This document shows, piece by piece, positions 40,953 to 48,768 of a stretch of DNA of 64,000 bases (position 1 is the first letter of the stretch; every line of letters starts with the position of its first letter). This DNA is from Streptomyces sp. PTY087I2. Its GTDB lineage: Bacteria; Actinomycetota; Actinomycetes; Streptomycetales; Streptomycetaceae. The notes under the pieces were generated by a model that saw only the letters and a program-made list of their open reading frames with translations, searched no databases and was not told where the DNA came from. The DNA is taken from NCBI RefSeq assembly GCF_001687325.1, contig NZ_LZRD01000010.1, positions 62,001 through 126,000 of the forward strand, read 5' to 3'. Position numbers and translations under genes: made by a program.

Positions 40953-42215
40953 ATGGACGTGAACGCGGCGGTCGCCGCAGCTGCGGCGATCGCCGGTCTC
41001 CTGACCGGTGTGATCGCCATGCTGGCGTTCCGCTGGAGCGAGCGCGACCTGAAACGGCCCACGCGCACCTCGCTGCGGCCGGACAGCAACGCGGCTCTTC
41101 CCCCCGGAGTGGACACCGTCCTCTCCGTCCTCAGCTCCTCCGCCGTCGTCCTCGACGAGAGCGACAGCGTGGTCAAGGCCAGCTCCGCGGCGTACGCCCT
41201 GGGCCTGGTGCGGGGCGGCCGGCTGGCCGTCGAGCCGATGCTCAACATGGCCAGGGACACCCGGCGGGACGGCGAGATACGACAGGTCGAGCTGGACCTG
41301 CCCCGGCGCGGCACGGGCCGGGGCGACACCCTCGCCGTCTCCGCCCGGGTCGCCCCGCTGGGCTCGCGGCTGGTGCTGCTGCTGGTGGAGGACCTCACCG
41401 AGGCCCGCCGGATAGAAGCGGTACGGCGCGACTTCGTCGCCAACGTCAGCCATGAGCTCAAGACCCCGACCGGAGCGCTCTCCCTGCTCTCCGAGGCGGT
41501 CATGGACGCCTCCGACGACCCGGAGGCGGTGGAGCGGTTCGCCGGGCGGATGCAGATCGAGGCGACCCGGCTCACCAACCTCGTACAGGAGCTCATCGAC
41601 CTCTCCCGGGTGCAGAACGACGACCCGCTGGAGGACGCCGAGCCGGTCAAGGTGGAGACGCTGGTCGCCGAGGCGATCGACCGCTGCCGCCAGCAGGCCG
41701 GCTCCAAGCAGATCACCATGGCCTCCGCGGGCGCCGAGGGCCTCACGGTCTGGGGCAACCGCGGCCAGCTCGTCGGCGCGCTCGGCAACCTCGTCGAGAA
41801 CGCCGTCAACTACAGCCCCGCCCACACCCGCGTCGGCATCGCCGCACGCCGCCTCGCCTCGCCGGGCGGGGACCTCATCGAGATAGCCGTCACCGACCAG
41901 GGCATCGGCATCTCCGAGAAGGACCGCGAACGGGTCTTCGAACGCTTCTACCGCGTCGACCCGGCCCGTTCCCGGGCCACCGGTGGCACCGGTCTCGGCC
42001 TCGCCATCGTCAAACACGTGGCCGCCTCGCACGGCGGGGAGGTCACCGTCTGGAGCTCCGAGGGACAGGGCTCCACCTTCACCCTCCGGCTGCCCGAAAC
42101 GGGCGCCACGAGGGAGCGCACCACCGGCGGACCGCTTATCGTCAACGGCGACGACGAGGGGCCGTACGAGACCGACACCTTTGACCCCTTTCCCGCCCCG
42201 GAGGCTCTTCCGTGA
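40953..42215 (+). CDS. phoR: phosphate-sensing histidine kinase PhoR
   Basis: 420 aa. One N-terminal transmembrane helix (about 4-26), a degenerate PAS-like domain (about 50-150), HisKA with FVANVSHELKTP (His167), and HATPase_c with NLVENAVNYSP, VTDQGIGI and GTGLGLAIVKH. It phosphorylates PhoP under phosphate limitation. The single helix, not two, is normal for Streptomyces PhoR. The stop overlaps the start of phoP (GTGA). Confidence 0.96.
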   Translation: MDVNAAVAAAAAIAGLLTGVIAMLAFRWSERDLKRPTRTSLRPDSNAALPPGVDTVLSVLSSSAVVLDESDSVVKASSAAYALGLVRGGRLAVEPMLNMARDTRRDGEIRQVELDLPRRGTGRGDTLAVSARVAPLGSRLVLLLVEDLTEARRIEAVRRDFVANVSHELKTPTGALSLLSEAVMDASDDPEAVERFAGRMQIEATRLTNLVQELIDLSRVQNDDPLEDAEPVKVETLVAEAIDRCRQQAGSKQITMASAGAEGLTVWGNRGQLVGALGNLVENAVNYSPAHTRVGIAARRLASPGGDLIEIAVTDQGIGISEKDRERVFERFYRVDPARSRATGGTGLGLAIVKHVAASHGGEVTVWSSEGQGSTFTLRLPETGATRERTTGGPLIVNGDDEGPYETDTFDPFPAPEALP

Positions 42216-42892
42216 CCCGAGTGCTTGTCGTCGAGGATGAGGAATCCTTCAGCGACGCCCTGTCCTACATGCTGCGCAAGGAAGGTTTCGAGGTCGCCAT
42301 CGCGGCGACCGGCCCCGACGGGCTGGACGAGTTCGAGCGCAACGGCGCCGACCTGGTCCTCCTCGACCTGATGCTGCCCGGCCTGCCCGGCACCGAGGTG
42401 TGCCGCCAGCTCCGCAGCCGCTCCAACGTCCCGGTGATCATGGTCACCGCCAAGGACAGCGAGATCGACAAGGTCGTCGGGCTGGAGATAGGAGCCGACG
42501 ACTACGTCACCAAGCCCTTCTCCTCCCGCGAGCTCGTCGCCCGCATCCGTGCCGTCCTGCGCCGCCGCGGCGAGCCGGAGGAGGTCACCCCGGCCGCCCT
42601 GGAGGCGGGCCCGGTCCGGATGGACGTCGACCGGCACGTCGTCACCGTCTCCGGTGGCAAGGTCGACCTCCCGCTCAAGGAGTTCGACCTCCTGGAGATG
42701 CTCCTGCGCAACGCGGGCCGCGTGCTCACCCGTATGCAGCTCATCGACCGGGTCTGGGGCGCGGACTACGTCGGCGACACCAAGACCCTCGACGTCCACG
42801 TCAAGCGCCTGCGCGCCAAGATCGAGCCCGACCCGGGCGCCCCGCGCTACCTCGTCACCGTGCGGGGCCTGGGGTACAAGTTCGAGCCGTAA
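42212..42892 (+). CDS. phoP: phosphate-regulon response regulator PhoP
   Basis: 226 aa with GTG start. Receiver with EDEE, phospho-acceptor Asp52 in LLDLMLPG and Lys in TKPF; C-terminal OmpR-type winged helix (KEFDLLEMLLRNAGRVLTR and TLDVHVKRLRAKIE). It activates pst, phoA/D and related genes and binds PHO boxes like that at 40847. Coupled to phoR. Ended by the 42-bp hairpin. Confidence 0.97.
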   Translation: MTRVLVVEDEESFSDALSYMLRKEGFEVAIAATGPDGLDEFERNGADLVLLDLMLPGLPGTEVCRQLRSRSNVPVIMVTAKDSEIDKVVGLEIGADDYVTKPFSSRELVARIRAVLRRRGEPEEVTPAALEAGPVRMDVDRHVVTVSGGKVDLPLKEFDLLEMLLRNAGRVLTRMQLIDRVWGADYVGDTKTLDVHVKRLRAKIEPDPGAPRYLVTVRGLGYKFEP

Positions 42893-42917
42893 ACCGCGGG
42901 CTGCTCAGTCCTGCTGT

Positions 42918-42959
42918 ACGCCGAAGGGCGCTTCCCGGCCGGGAAGCGCCCTTCGGCGT
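42918..42959 (+). terminator. strong terminator of phoRP
   Basis: A perfect 42-bp palindrome with half ACGCCGAAGGGCGCTTCCCGG, giving a stem of about 19-20 bp with a minimal loop. It is symmetric and could act on both strands, for phoP and the convergent lipoprotein gene. Confidence 0.9.
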
Positions 42960-42981
42960 GTGTGCTGCGGGCGCTGCCGCG

Positions 42982-43674
42982 TCAGTGGGCCGCGGGCACG
43001 TCGTCGCCCGTGCCCTGCGCCGCCGCCTCGCCCTGTGCGCCCGGCTCGCCCTCGGCGGCCGCGCCGCCCGTCGCGCCCTCGGTCGCGGCGGGGGTCTCGC
43101 CGTTGCCGGTCGCTTCGCCGGACGGCGTCGGGCTCGGCTTCGGGGCGGGCGCCTCGGCCTGCGGGCTGGGGCCGAAGTCCTTGAAGAAGCCCTCGGCCGG
43201 GAAGACGCTCGCGCCGAGGCCGACGTCGCCGGTCCGGCTGAGCTTGAAGACGACCTGCTGAACGTCGCCGTTGCGCGCGGCCTCGCCGCTGTTCTCGATC
43301 ACGGCAGCGGCGTTGCCCTTGCCGCCGATGATGACCTGGCCGCCGGCCGGGACCACGATGGGGCCCGTGCCGCCGGCCGCCTGGAGCTTCACCTCGACGT
43401 TGCTGCCGGGCAGCGTGATCGCCTCCAGCACCTCGCGCTCGGTGCCGTCGTTGAACAGCGTCGCGGCCACGACGGCGGGGCCGTCCGTGCCGGCGCCGGG
43501 CTGCGTGATCACGTTGACGTTCTGGACCTTGATGTTGCCCACCGAGGTGGCCGGGTTGTCCGGCCGGATCTTGAGCGTCTCGGCGTTGTTGCCCGCCGCA
43601 CAGGCGGACAGGGAGAAGATCGAGAGCGCGGTGGCGGTGGCGGCGAGAGCGCCGTGTCGAAGGCTGCGGCTCAC
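42982..43674 (-). CDS. lipoprotein of the DUF461/PCuAC-like type
   Basis: 230 aa starting with GTG. Signal peptide with lipobox LSAC (Cys25), a beta-rich domain (residues about 30-165) and a Pro/Ala/Glu/Gly tail (about 166-230). The fold pattern (VQNVNVITQPGAGTDGPAVVAATLFNDG, core AVVAATLFND) resembles PCuAC copper chaperones, but no Met/His ligand cluster is obvious, so copper binding is doubtful. It is adjacent to phoRP in Streptomyces. Role unknown. Confidence 0.8.
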   Translation of the reverse strand: MSRSLRHGALAATATALSIFSLSACAAGNNAETLKIRPDNPATSVGNIKVQNVNVITQPGAGTDGPAVVAATLFNDGTEREVLEAITLPGSNVEVKLQAAGGTGPIVVPAGGQVIIGGKGNAAAVIENSGEAARNGDVQQVVFKLSRTGDVGLGASVFPAEGFFKDFGPSPQAEAPAPKPSPTPSGEATGNGETPAATEGATGGAAAEGEPGAQGEAAAQGTGDDVPAAH

Positions 43675-44354
43675 GGCGGCGGCAACTCCTTGAACGTTCG
43701 GACTGCGGGCTTCGGACGTCGGGCGCCGGTGTAAAGCCGCCCTAAGGGTGTGTCAGCGGCCTTAGGCTACCGAGCCGCCGTGCCCGCCCTGCACCCGACC
43801 CGCCTCTACGCGGTGTCTCGTCGGTGTCTCGTCGGTCGGGGGTGGGTCCTGGGCGGGACCTGGGCGGGTCCGGGGCGGCACCAGGGGGTTCTACCGGTCG
43901 GTAGGTCATGTGCCGTTCACATAATCCGCGTGATCAATTCTTCCGGGCGTTCCGCCGCTTCTTCGCCCCTTTTCCGCCGCGCGCCTTCTTCGCCTTCGCG
44001 TTCGGGGGCGGAAAGCGCCGTACGACGCTTGGCTTGATCAATTTCATTGCGGCCGGGCAGTTACGCCCGTACGAGTGAGCGATCACCGAACGGAGTAGGG
44101 AATGATCGCCATCTCGAAACCGACAAAACGGGACTTTCGCCCTCTTCTGTAGGGCTTCCGGGTCGTGTGACGTGGATGTTTCGCCCCGGGCGCACAGCGG
44201 CTCCGACCTGCGAATACCGTCCTCCGGATACCTTCCGCAGCACGTTCGTGTTGCTGTTGTCAAGCCCCGAGATATGCCCTGACCTGCGAAAACGCCATTC
44301 AGGAGAGTCGATTCTCGTGTTACTCTGGATAGCCACGGAAGGGGTACCTGTCAC
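43675..44354. other. 680-bp region upstream of carD with short repeats
   Basis: No confident gene. It holds an 11-bp tandem repeat GGTGTCTCGTC (43812-43833), two inverted repeats CTACCG-GT-CGGTAG (43891-43904) and ATGTG-CCGTT-CACAT (43908-43922), and a repeated GACCTGCGAA at about 44203 and 44281. GC content falls noticeably in 43920-44340. The carD promoter should lie here; TACTCT at 44321 is a possible -10 element without a good -35. Confidence 0.5.
43934..44047 (-). CDS. doubtful 37-residue basic ORF
   Basis: MKLIKPSVVRRFPPPNAK and then a Lys/Arg/Ala-rich tail ending KKRRNARKN. Third positions are mostly G/C, but no Shine-Dalgarno precedes the ATG at 44047. It could be a real small basic protein or a chance frame. 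Not recognised. Confidence 0.25.
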   Translation of the reverse strand: MKLIKPSVVRRFPPPNAKAKKARGGKGAKKRRNARKN

Positions 44355-44837
44355 ATGACGTTCAAGGTTGGCGACACCGTGGTCTATCCCCATCACGGGG
44401 CCGCGCTGATCGAGGCTATCGAAACTCGCCAGATCAAAGGCGTGGACAAGACCTACTTGGTGCTCAAGGTCGCCCAGGGCGACTTGACGGTCCGTGTGCC
44501 GGCGGACAATGCGGAGTTCGTAGGCGTGCGCGACGTGGTCGGGCAGGACGGGCTGGACCGGGTCTTCGAGGTGCTGCGCGCACCGTACGCCGAAGAGCCG
44601 ACGAACTGGTCCCGGCGTTACAAGGCAAATCTCGAGAAGCTCGCCTCCGGCGATGTCATCAAGGTCGCGGAAGTCGTCCGTGACCTGTGGCGTCGGGAGC
44701 GCGAGCGCGGTCTCTCCGCCGGAGAGAAGCGCATGCTCGCCAAGGCCCGCCAGATCCTGGTGAGCGAGCTCGCCCTCGCGGAGAACACGAACGAGGACAA
44801 GGCCGAGGCCCTGCTCGACGAGGTCCTCGCGTCCTGA
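44355..44837 (+). CDS. carD: CarD-family RNA-polymerase-binding transcription factor
   Basis: 160 aa, [21 protein letters not shown] and onward. The N-terminal Tudor-like RNAP-interaction domain and the C-terminal helical DNA-binding domain ([35 protein letters not shown], with a conserved Trp for open-complex stabilisation) are clear. CarD binds the RNAP beta subunit and stabilises the open complex, mainly at rRNA and housekeeping promoters. carD-ispD-ispF is conserved across actinobacteria. Confidence 0.96.
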   Translation: MTFKVGDTVVYPHHGAALIEAIETRQIKGVDKTYLVLKVAQGDLTVRVPADNAEFVGVRDVVGQDGLDRVFEVLRAPYAEEPTNWSRRYKANLEKLASGDVIKVAEVVRDLWRRERERGLSAGEKRMLAKARQILVSELALAENTNEDKAEALLDEVLAS

Positions 44838-45159
44838 AACCGGATCACACCGGTCGTATGAATGTGCCGCGGTGCCCGCTGACCAGTCGTTTTCACACTG
44901 TGTCGTCGGGCGCTGCGGCATGTTCGGACCCGAATCCGCGTATCCCGAATCCGTGATCAACGATCAACGCGCATCCGTGGACACACGCACCGCGTCCGCG
45001 TACGCACGTACTGCGTGAGCGCCCGTCGCGACCTGTGCTCGACCGGGCGGGCGGTCACGGAAGGGGCCCGGTGCGAGTCAGGGCGTCACGCCCGGCTCGC
45101 TGGGCCCCTACCCATGTCGGTCGTGGAAACAAACCTGCCGAACCTTCGGAGTGCAATCG
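44838..45159. other. gap between carD and ispD with a nested hairpin
   Basis: About 320 bp without a gene. It holds a tandem GATCAAC-GATCAAC and, close to ispD, a nested hairpin at 45062-45109: outer arms AGGGGCCC and GGGCCCCT, inner pairs GCGAG/CTCGC and GGGCG/CGCCC. The hairpin ends 50 bp before the ispD start and could be an attenuator or the carD terminator. Confidence 0.6.
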
Positions 45160-45927
45160 ATGTCATCGACGCCACCCCCGACCGACCGGCCGCGCCCTCC
45201 CCGTACCGCCGCGGTGATCCCCGCGGCCGGGCGGGGCGTGCGGCTCGGTCCGGGCGCGCCCAAGGCCCTCCGGGCGCTCGGCGGGACGCCCATGCTGATT
45301 CACGCCATTCGCGCCATGGCCGCGTCCCGCGCCGTCTCCCTCGTCGTGGTCGTCGCCCCGCCGGACGGCGCGCCCGAGGTGAAGCGCCTCCTCGACGAGC
45401 ACGCGCTGCCCGAGCGCACCGACTACCTGGTGGTGCCGGGCGGTGAGACCCGCCAGGAGTCCGTCCGCCTCGGCCTCGAAGCGCTGCCCGAGGACGTCGC
45501 CGTCGTCCTGGTCCACGACGCCGCCCGCCCGCTGGTGCCGGTTGACACCGTGGACGCGGTCGCCGCCGCCGTACGGGACGGGGCGCCCGCGGTCGTTCCC
45601 GCGCTGCCGCTCGCGGACACGGTCAAGGAGGTCGAGCCCGCCGCGAAGCCCGGGGAGCCGGAGCCGGTGCTCGCCACTCCCGTACGGGCCAGGCTGCGCG
45701 CGGTGCAGACGCCGCAGGGCTTCGACCGGGACACGCTGGAGCGGGCGCACGCCGAGGTCGCGGTCGACGGCGAGGGCGCCACGGACGACGCGGGCATGGT
45801 GGAACGCCTCGGCCGGCCCGTGGTCGTCGTCCCCGGCCACGAGGAGGCGTTCAAGGTGACCCGGCCGCTCGATCTCGTGCTGGCCGAAGCGGTACTCGCC
45901 CGGAGGAGGGCCAACGATGGTTTCTGA
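45160..45927 (+). CDS. ispD: 2-C-methyl-D-erythritol 4-phosphate cytidylyltransferase
   Basis: 255 aa from ATG 45160 (CGGAG upstream); GTG 45151 would add three residues. It has the cytidylyltransferase motif [23 protein letters not shown] and TPQGF. It makes CDP-ME in the MEP isoprenoid pathway. It is coupled to ispF by an 11-bp overlap, and carD lies upstream as in mycobacteria. Confidence 0.95.
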   Translation: MSSTPPPTDRPRPPRTAAVIPAAGRGVRLGPGAPKALRALGGTPMLIHAIRAMAASRAVSLVVVVAPPDGAPEVKRLLDEHALPERTDYLVVPGGETRQESVRLGLEALPEDVAVVLVHDAARPLVPVDTVDAVAAAVRDGAPAVVPALPLADTVKEVEPAAKPGEPEPVLATPVRARLRAVQTPQGFDRDTLERAHAEVAVDGEGATDDAGMVERLGRPVVVVPGHEEAFKVTRPLDLVLAEAVLARRRANDGF

Positions 45928-46441
45928 CACGTCCGCGACCACCTCTGCGGCGGGGCCCGCCCCCGTCATCCCGCTCGTCGGCATCGGCACCGACATCCAC
46001 GCCTTCGAGGAGGGCCGCGAGCTGTGGTGCGCGGGCCTGAAGTGGGAGGGCGAGGGCCCGGGCCTGGCCGGTCACTCGGACGCCGACGTCGTCGCGCACG
46101 CCGCCTGCAACGCGCTGTTCTCCGCCGCCGGCCTCGGCGACCTCGGGCAGCACTTCGGCACGGGCCGCCCCGAGTGGTCCGGGGCCGCGGGTATCACCCT
46201 GCTCACCGAGGCCGCCCGGATCGTCCGCGCCGAGGGCTTCGAGATCGGGAACGTCGCCGTCCAGGTCGTCGGCCTCCGCCCGAAGATCGGCAAGCGGCGG
46301 GACGAGGCGCAGAAGGTGCTGTCCGCCGCGGTCGGCGCCCCGGTCTCGCTCTCCGCCGCCACGTCCGACGGGCTCGGCTTCACCGGCCGCGGCGAGGGCA
46401 TCGCGGGCATCGCCACCGCCCTGGTCTACCGGACGCGCTAG
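45917..46441 (+). CDS. ispF: 2-C-methyl-D-erythritol 2,4-cyclodiphosphate synthase
   Basis: 174 aa. Zinc-site motif GIGTDIHAF and [11 protein letters not shown], and C-terminal [15 protein letters not shown]. The N-terminal 18 residues are an extra Ala/Ser/Thr stretch. It converts CDP-ME-2-phosphate to MEcPP. It overlaps ispD. In most Streptomyces cysS follows at once; here about 6 kb intervenes. Confidence 0.96.
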   Translation: MVSDTSATTSAAGPAPVIPLVGIGTDIHAFEEGRELWCAGLKWEGEGPGLAGHSDADVVAHAACNALFSAAGLGDLGQHFGTGRPEWSGAAGITLLTEAARIVRAEGFEIGNVAVQVVGLRPKIGKRRDEAQKVLSAAVGAPVSLSAATSDGLGFTGRGEGIAGIATALVYRTR

Positions 46442-46458
46442 CCGTACGTCCCCGCCTG

Positions 46459-46503
46459 CTGCACATCACTTGCACGTACGCTGAAGGTGCAAGCGATGTG
46501 CAG
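46459..46503. promoter_or_regulatory. long inverted repeat between ispF and the acetyltransferase gene
   Basis: CTGCACATCACTTGCAC (46459-46475) and GTGCAAGCGATGTGCAG (46487-46503), 16 of 17 positions paired, 11-nt spacer. It could be an ispF terminator or an operator for the acetyltransferase gene that starts 38 bp later. Confidence 0.6.
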
Positions 46504-46540
46504 TACGTGCGGTACGTAGTGCGAGGCAGGAGCGGCGGGA

Positions 46541-47209
46541 GTGGCACCGGTGACCAGTGCGACCACGGTGATGACGGGGGCGCCGGTCGACGGGGCCGGC
46601 CGGACCGGCGAAGGCAGCGGCCACGAGGACCCCCGCTACCTCCTGCGTACCGCCACCGCCGACGACCTCGGCGGCGCCCGCGCCGTGATGCTCGACACCG
46701 TCTACCGCGACCTGAAGTCCGGCTACGTACCCCGCTGGCACGCCGACATCATCGACCCCGAGGCCGCCTACCTCCGCCCGGAACGCTGCACCCTGCTCGT
46801 CGTCGAGCACCGCGGCGAGATCGTCGCCACCGGGGCCGTACGCGACCGGGGGCCGCAGGCGCCGCCCAATCCGCAGTGGGTCGCCGACCGCTTCCCCTCC
46901 GGGTCCACCGCGCAGCTCTGCCGGATCTATGTGCGCCCCGAGCACCGCAGGCACGGGCTCGCCCGGCAACTGGTGCGGGAGCTGGGGGAGTTCGCGGCGC
47001 GGGCGGGCGGCTACGCGGCCCTCTACCTGCACACCGACCCCGCCGTGCCGGGCGCCGAGCCCTTCTGGCGCTCGCTGGCCCGCGAGGTGTGCGACGAGCG
47101 GACACTGCCCGGGGGCGGGCAGGGGATCGTCCACTTCGAGCTGCCGATGCCGGTCCCGGGTGCGGCCCCGGTCCCGGTCCCGGGTGTGGTCGGTACCCCC
47201 GCCGGTTAG
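46541..47209 (+). CDS. GNAT-family N-acetyltransferase
   Basis: 222 aa from GTG 46541 (CAGGAG upstream). GNAT core with RIYVRPEHRRHGLARQLVREL (acetyl-CoA R-x-x-G-x-A loop) and a beta-bulge region YAALYLHTDPAVPGAEPFW. A Pro/Val-rich C-terminal tail is present. Acceptor unknown. It precedes the Zur-like site and the transporter genes, but the strand-shared position does not prove functional linkage. Confidence 0.85.
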   Translation: MAPVTSATTVMTGAPVDGAGRTGEGSGHEDPRYLLRTATADDLGGARAVMLDTVYRDLKSGYVPRWHADIIDPEAAYLRPERCTLLVVEHRGEIVATGAVRDRGPQAPPNPQWVADRFPSGSTAQLCRIYVRPEHRRHGLARQLVRELGEFAARAGGYAALYLHTDPAVPGAEPFWRSLAREVCDERTLPGGGQGIVHFELPMPVPGAAPVPVPGVVGTPAG

Positions 47210-47210
47210 A

Positions 47211-47225
47211 TGACAATCGTTTTCA
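47211..47225. promoter_or_regulatory. Zur-like operator upstream of the solute-binding protein gene
   Basis: TGACAATCGTTTTCA, a 7-1-7 imperfect palindrome (five of seven half-site positions matched; A47210 and T47226 extend it), resembling Streptomyces Zur boxes (consensus near TGAAAATGATTTTCA). A -10-like TAGGGT (47228-47233) lies 2 bp downstream, and the ATG at 47241 would then be nearly leaderless. A Fur-family repressor bound here would block transcription. Zur, not Nur or the iron regulator DmdR, is favoured by sequence. Confidence 0.62.
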
Positions 47226-47240
47226 TATAGGGTCTCTCCC

Positions 47241-48764
47241 ATGCTCACGCCCCGCCGTCTTCACCGCGCCGCCCTGCCGCTGGCCGCGACCGCGCTCCTC
47301 GCCACCGCCGCCACCGCCTGCACCTCCTCCGGAGGCTCCGGCTCCGGCGGCGATCAGCGGCTGAAGGTGGCCCTGGCCTTCCCGCCCGCCCAGGCCATGT
47401 CCCCGTACGGCGACGACGCCGTCATCCTGAGCCGGCTCGCCGTCGTCGAAGGGCTCACCCGGCTCGACAAGAACGGCGAGGCCAAGCCCGCGCTGGCCAC
47501 GGCATGGAAGCGCGACGGCGAGACGGCCTGGGAGTTCACCGTCCGCCGGGGGACCGCCTTCCAGGACGGCACGAAGCTCGACGCCACCGCCGTGGCCCGC
47601 TCGCTCACCGCCGCGCAGAAGGCCTCCCCGAAGCCCCGGGTGCTCTCCGACACCACCCTCACCGCCACGGCCGAGGGCGCCGGCACCGTACGGATCACCA
47701 CGAAGGACGCCGACCCGCTGCTGCCCCAGCGGCTCGCCAACCCCTCGCTGAGCATCCTGTCCGCCGCCGCGTACGGAAAGGGCGGCGCCCAGGTGAACCC
47801 CGCCGGGCACGCCACCGGACCCTTCACCCTCACCGAGGTCAACGGCGCGGTCAGCGCGACCCTGGAGCGCAACGACACCTACTGGGGCGCCAAGGCGAAG
47901 GCCCCCGGCGCCGACGTGAAGTTCGTCGCCGACGGCACCGCCCGCGCCAACGCCCTGCGCACCAAGGACGTCGACGTGGCCGAGTACGTCCCCATCTCGC
48001 AGGCCGCGCTGCTCGGCGACGGACTGGTCCACGAGTTCCCCTCCGCCCGCACCAACGGCCTCTCCCTCAACACCGAGCGCGGTGTCTTCGCCGATCCGGC
48101 GATGCGCGCCGCCGCCCGCGAGGCCATCGACTCCAAGGCGCTGGTCGACGGCGTCTACGAGGGCCGCGCCGACACCGCGCAGGGGCTGCTCGGCCCCGGC
48201 GTCCCCTGGGCCGCCGATCTGCGCACCGCCCCCACCGGCCGGGCGAAGGCCGCCGCCCCGGCCGAGGTGAGGAAGACGCAGCAGATCGTGCTCGCCACCT
48301 ACACCAACCGGCCCGAGCTGCCCGAGGTCGCCACTGTTGTCCAGCAGCAGCTGGAGAAGCGCGGGTTCACCGTGAAGCAGGTCGTCCGCGACTACGCGCA
48401 GATGGAGGCCGACGCGCTCGCCGGGAAGTACGACGCGTTCATCCAGGCCCGCAACACCCTCCTGGACACCGCCGACCCGGTCTCCTACCTCGCCTCCGAC
48501 TTCACCTGCGACGGCAGCTTCACCATCACCCAGCTCTGCGCCGAGCCCGTCGACACCGCCGTCGGCAAGGCCGCCGCCCTCGCCGACACCGACGCCCGGC
48601 ACAAGGCCGAGATGACCGCCGAGGCCGCGATCCTCGGCACCGACGCCCTCGTCCCCCTCGTCCACGAACGCTTCGTCCAGGGATACGACGAGACCCGCGT
48701 CCGGGGCGTCGCCCTCGACCCGATGGAGCGCACCCTCATCACCGCCGACACCCGCATCGGGTGA
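47241..48764 (+). CDS. ABC transporter solute-binding lipoprotein (SBP_bac_5 family)
   Basis: 507 aa. Lipoprotein signal with lipobox at C27 (ATAATAC); family-5 fold with PYGDDAVILSRLAVVEGLTRLDKNG (core VVEGLTRLD), ATAWKRDGETAWEFTVRRG and NDTYWGA. Family 5 includes peptide, nickel and metallophore binders. No Shine-Dalgarno precedes the ATG (CTCTCCC), consistent with a leaderless mRNA from the promoter beneath the Zur-like site. The permease gene begins 4 bp after the stop. Confidence 0.88.
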   Translation: MLTPRRLHRAALPLAATALLATAATACTSSGGSGSGGDQRLKVALAFPPAQAMSPYGDDAVILSRLAVVEGLTRLDKNGEAKPALATAWKRDGETAWEFTVRRGTAFQDGTKLDATAVARSLTAAQKASPKPRVLSDTTLTATAEGAGTVRITTKDADPLLPQRLANPSLSILSAAAYGKGGAQVNPAGHATGPFTLTEVNGAVSATLERNDTYWGAKAKAPGADVKFVADGTARANALRTKDVDVAEYVPISQAALLGDGLVHEFPSARTNGLSLNTERGVFADPAMRAAAREAIDSKALVDGVYEGRADTAQGLLGPGVPWAADLRTAPTGRAKAAAPAEVRKTQQIVLATYTNRPELPEVATVVQQQLEKRGFTVKQVVRDYAQMEADALAGKYDAFIQARNTLLDTADPVSYLASDFTCDGSFTITQLCAEPVDTAVGKAAALADTDARHKAEMTAEAAILGTDALVPLVHERFVQGYDETRVRGVALDPMERTLITADTRIG

Positions 48765-48768
48765 CCCC

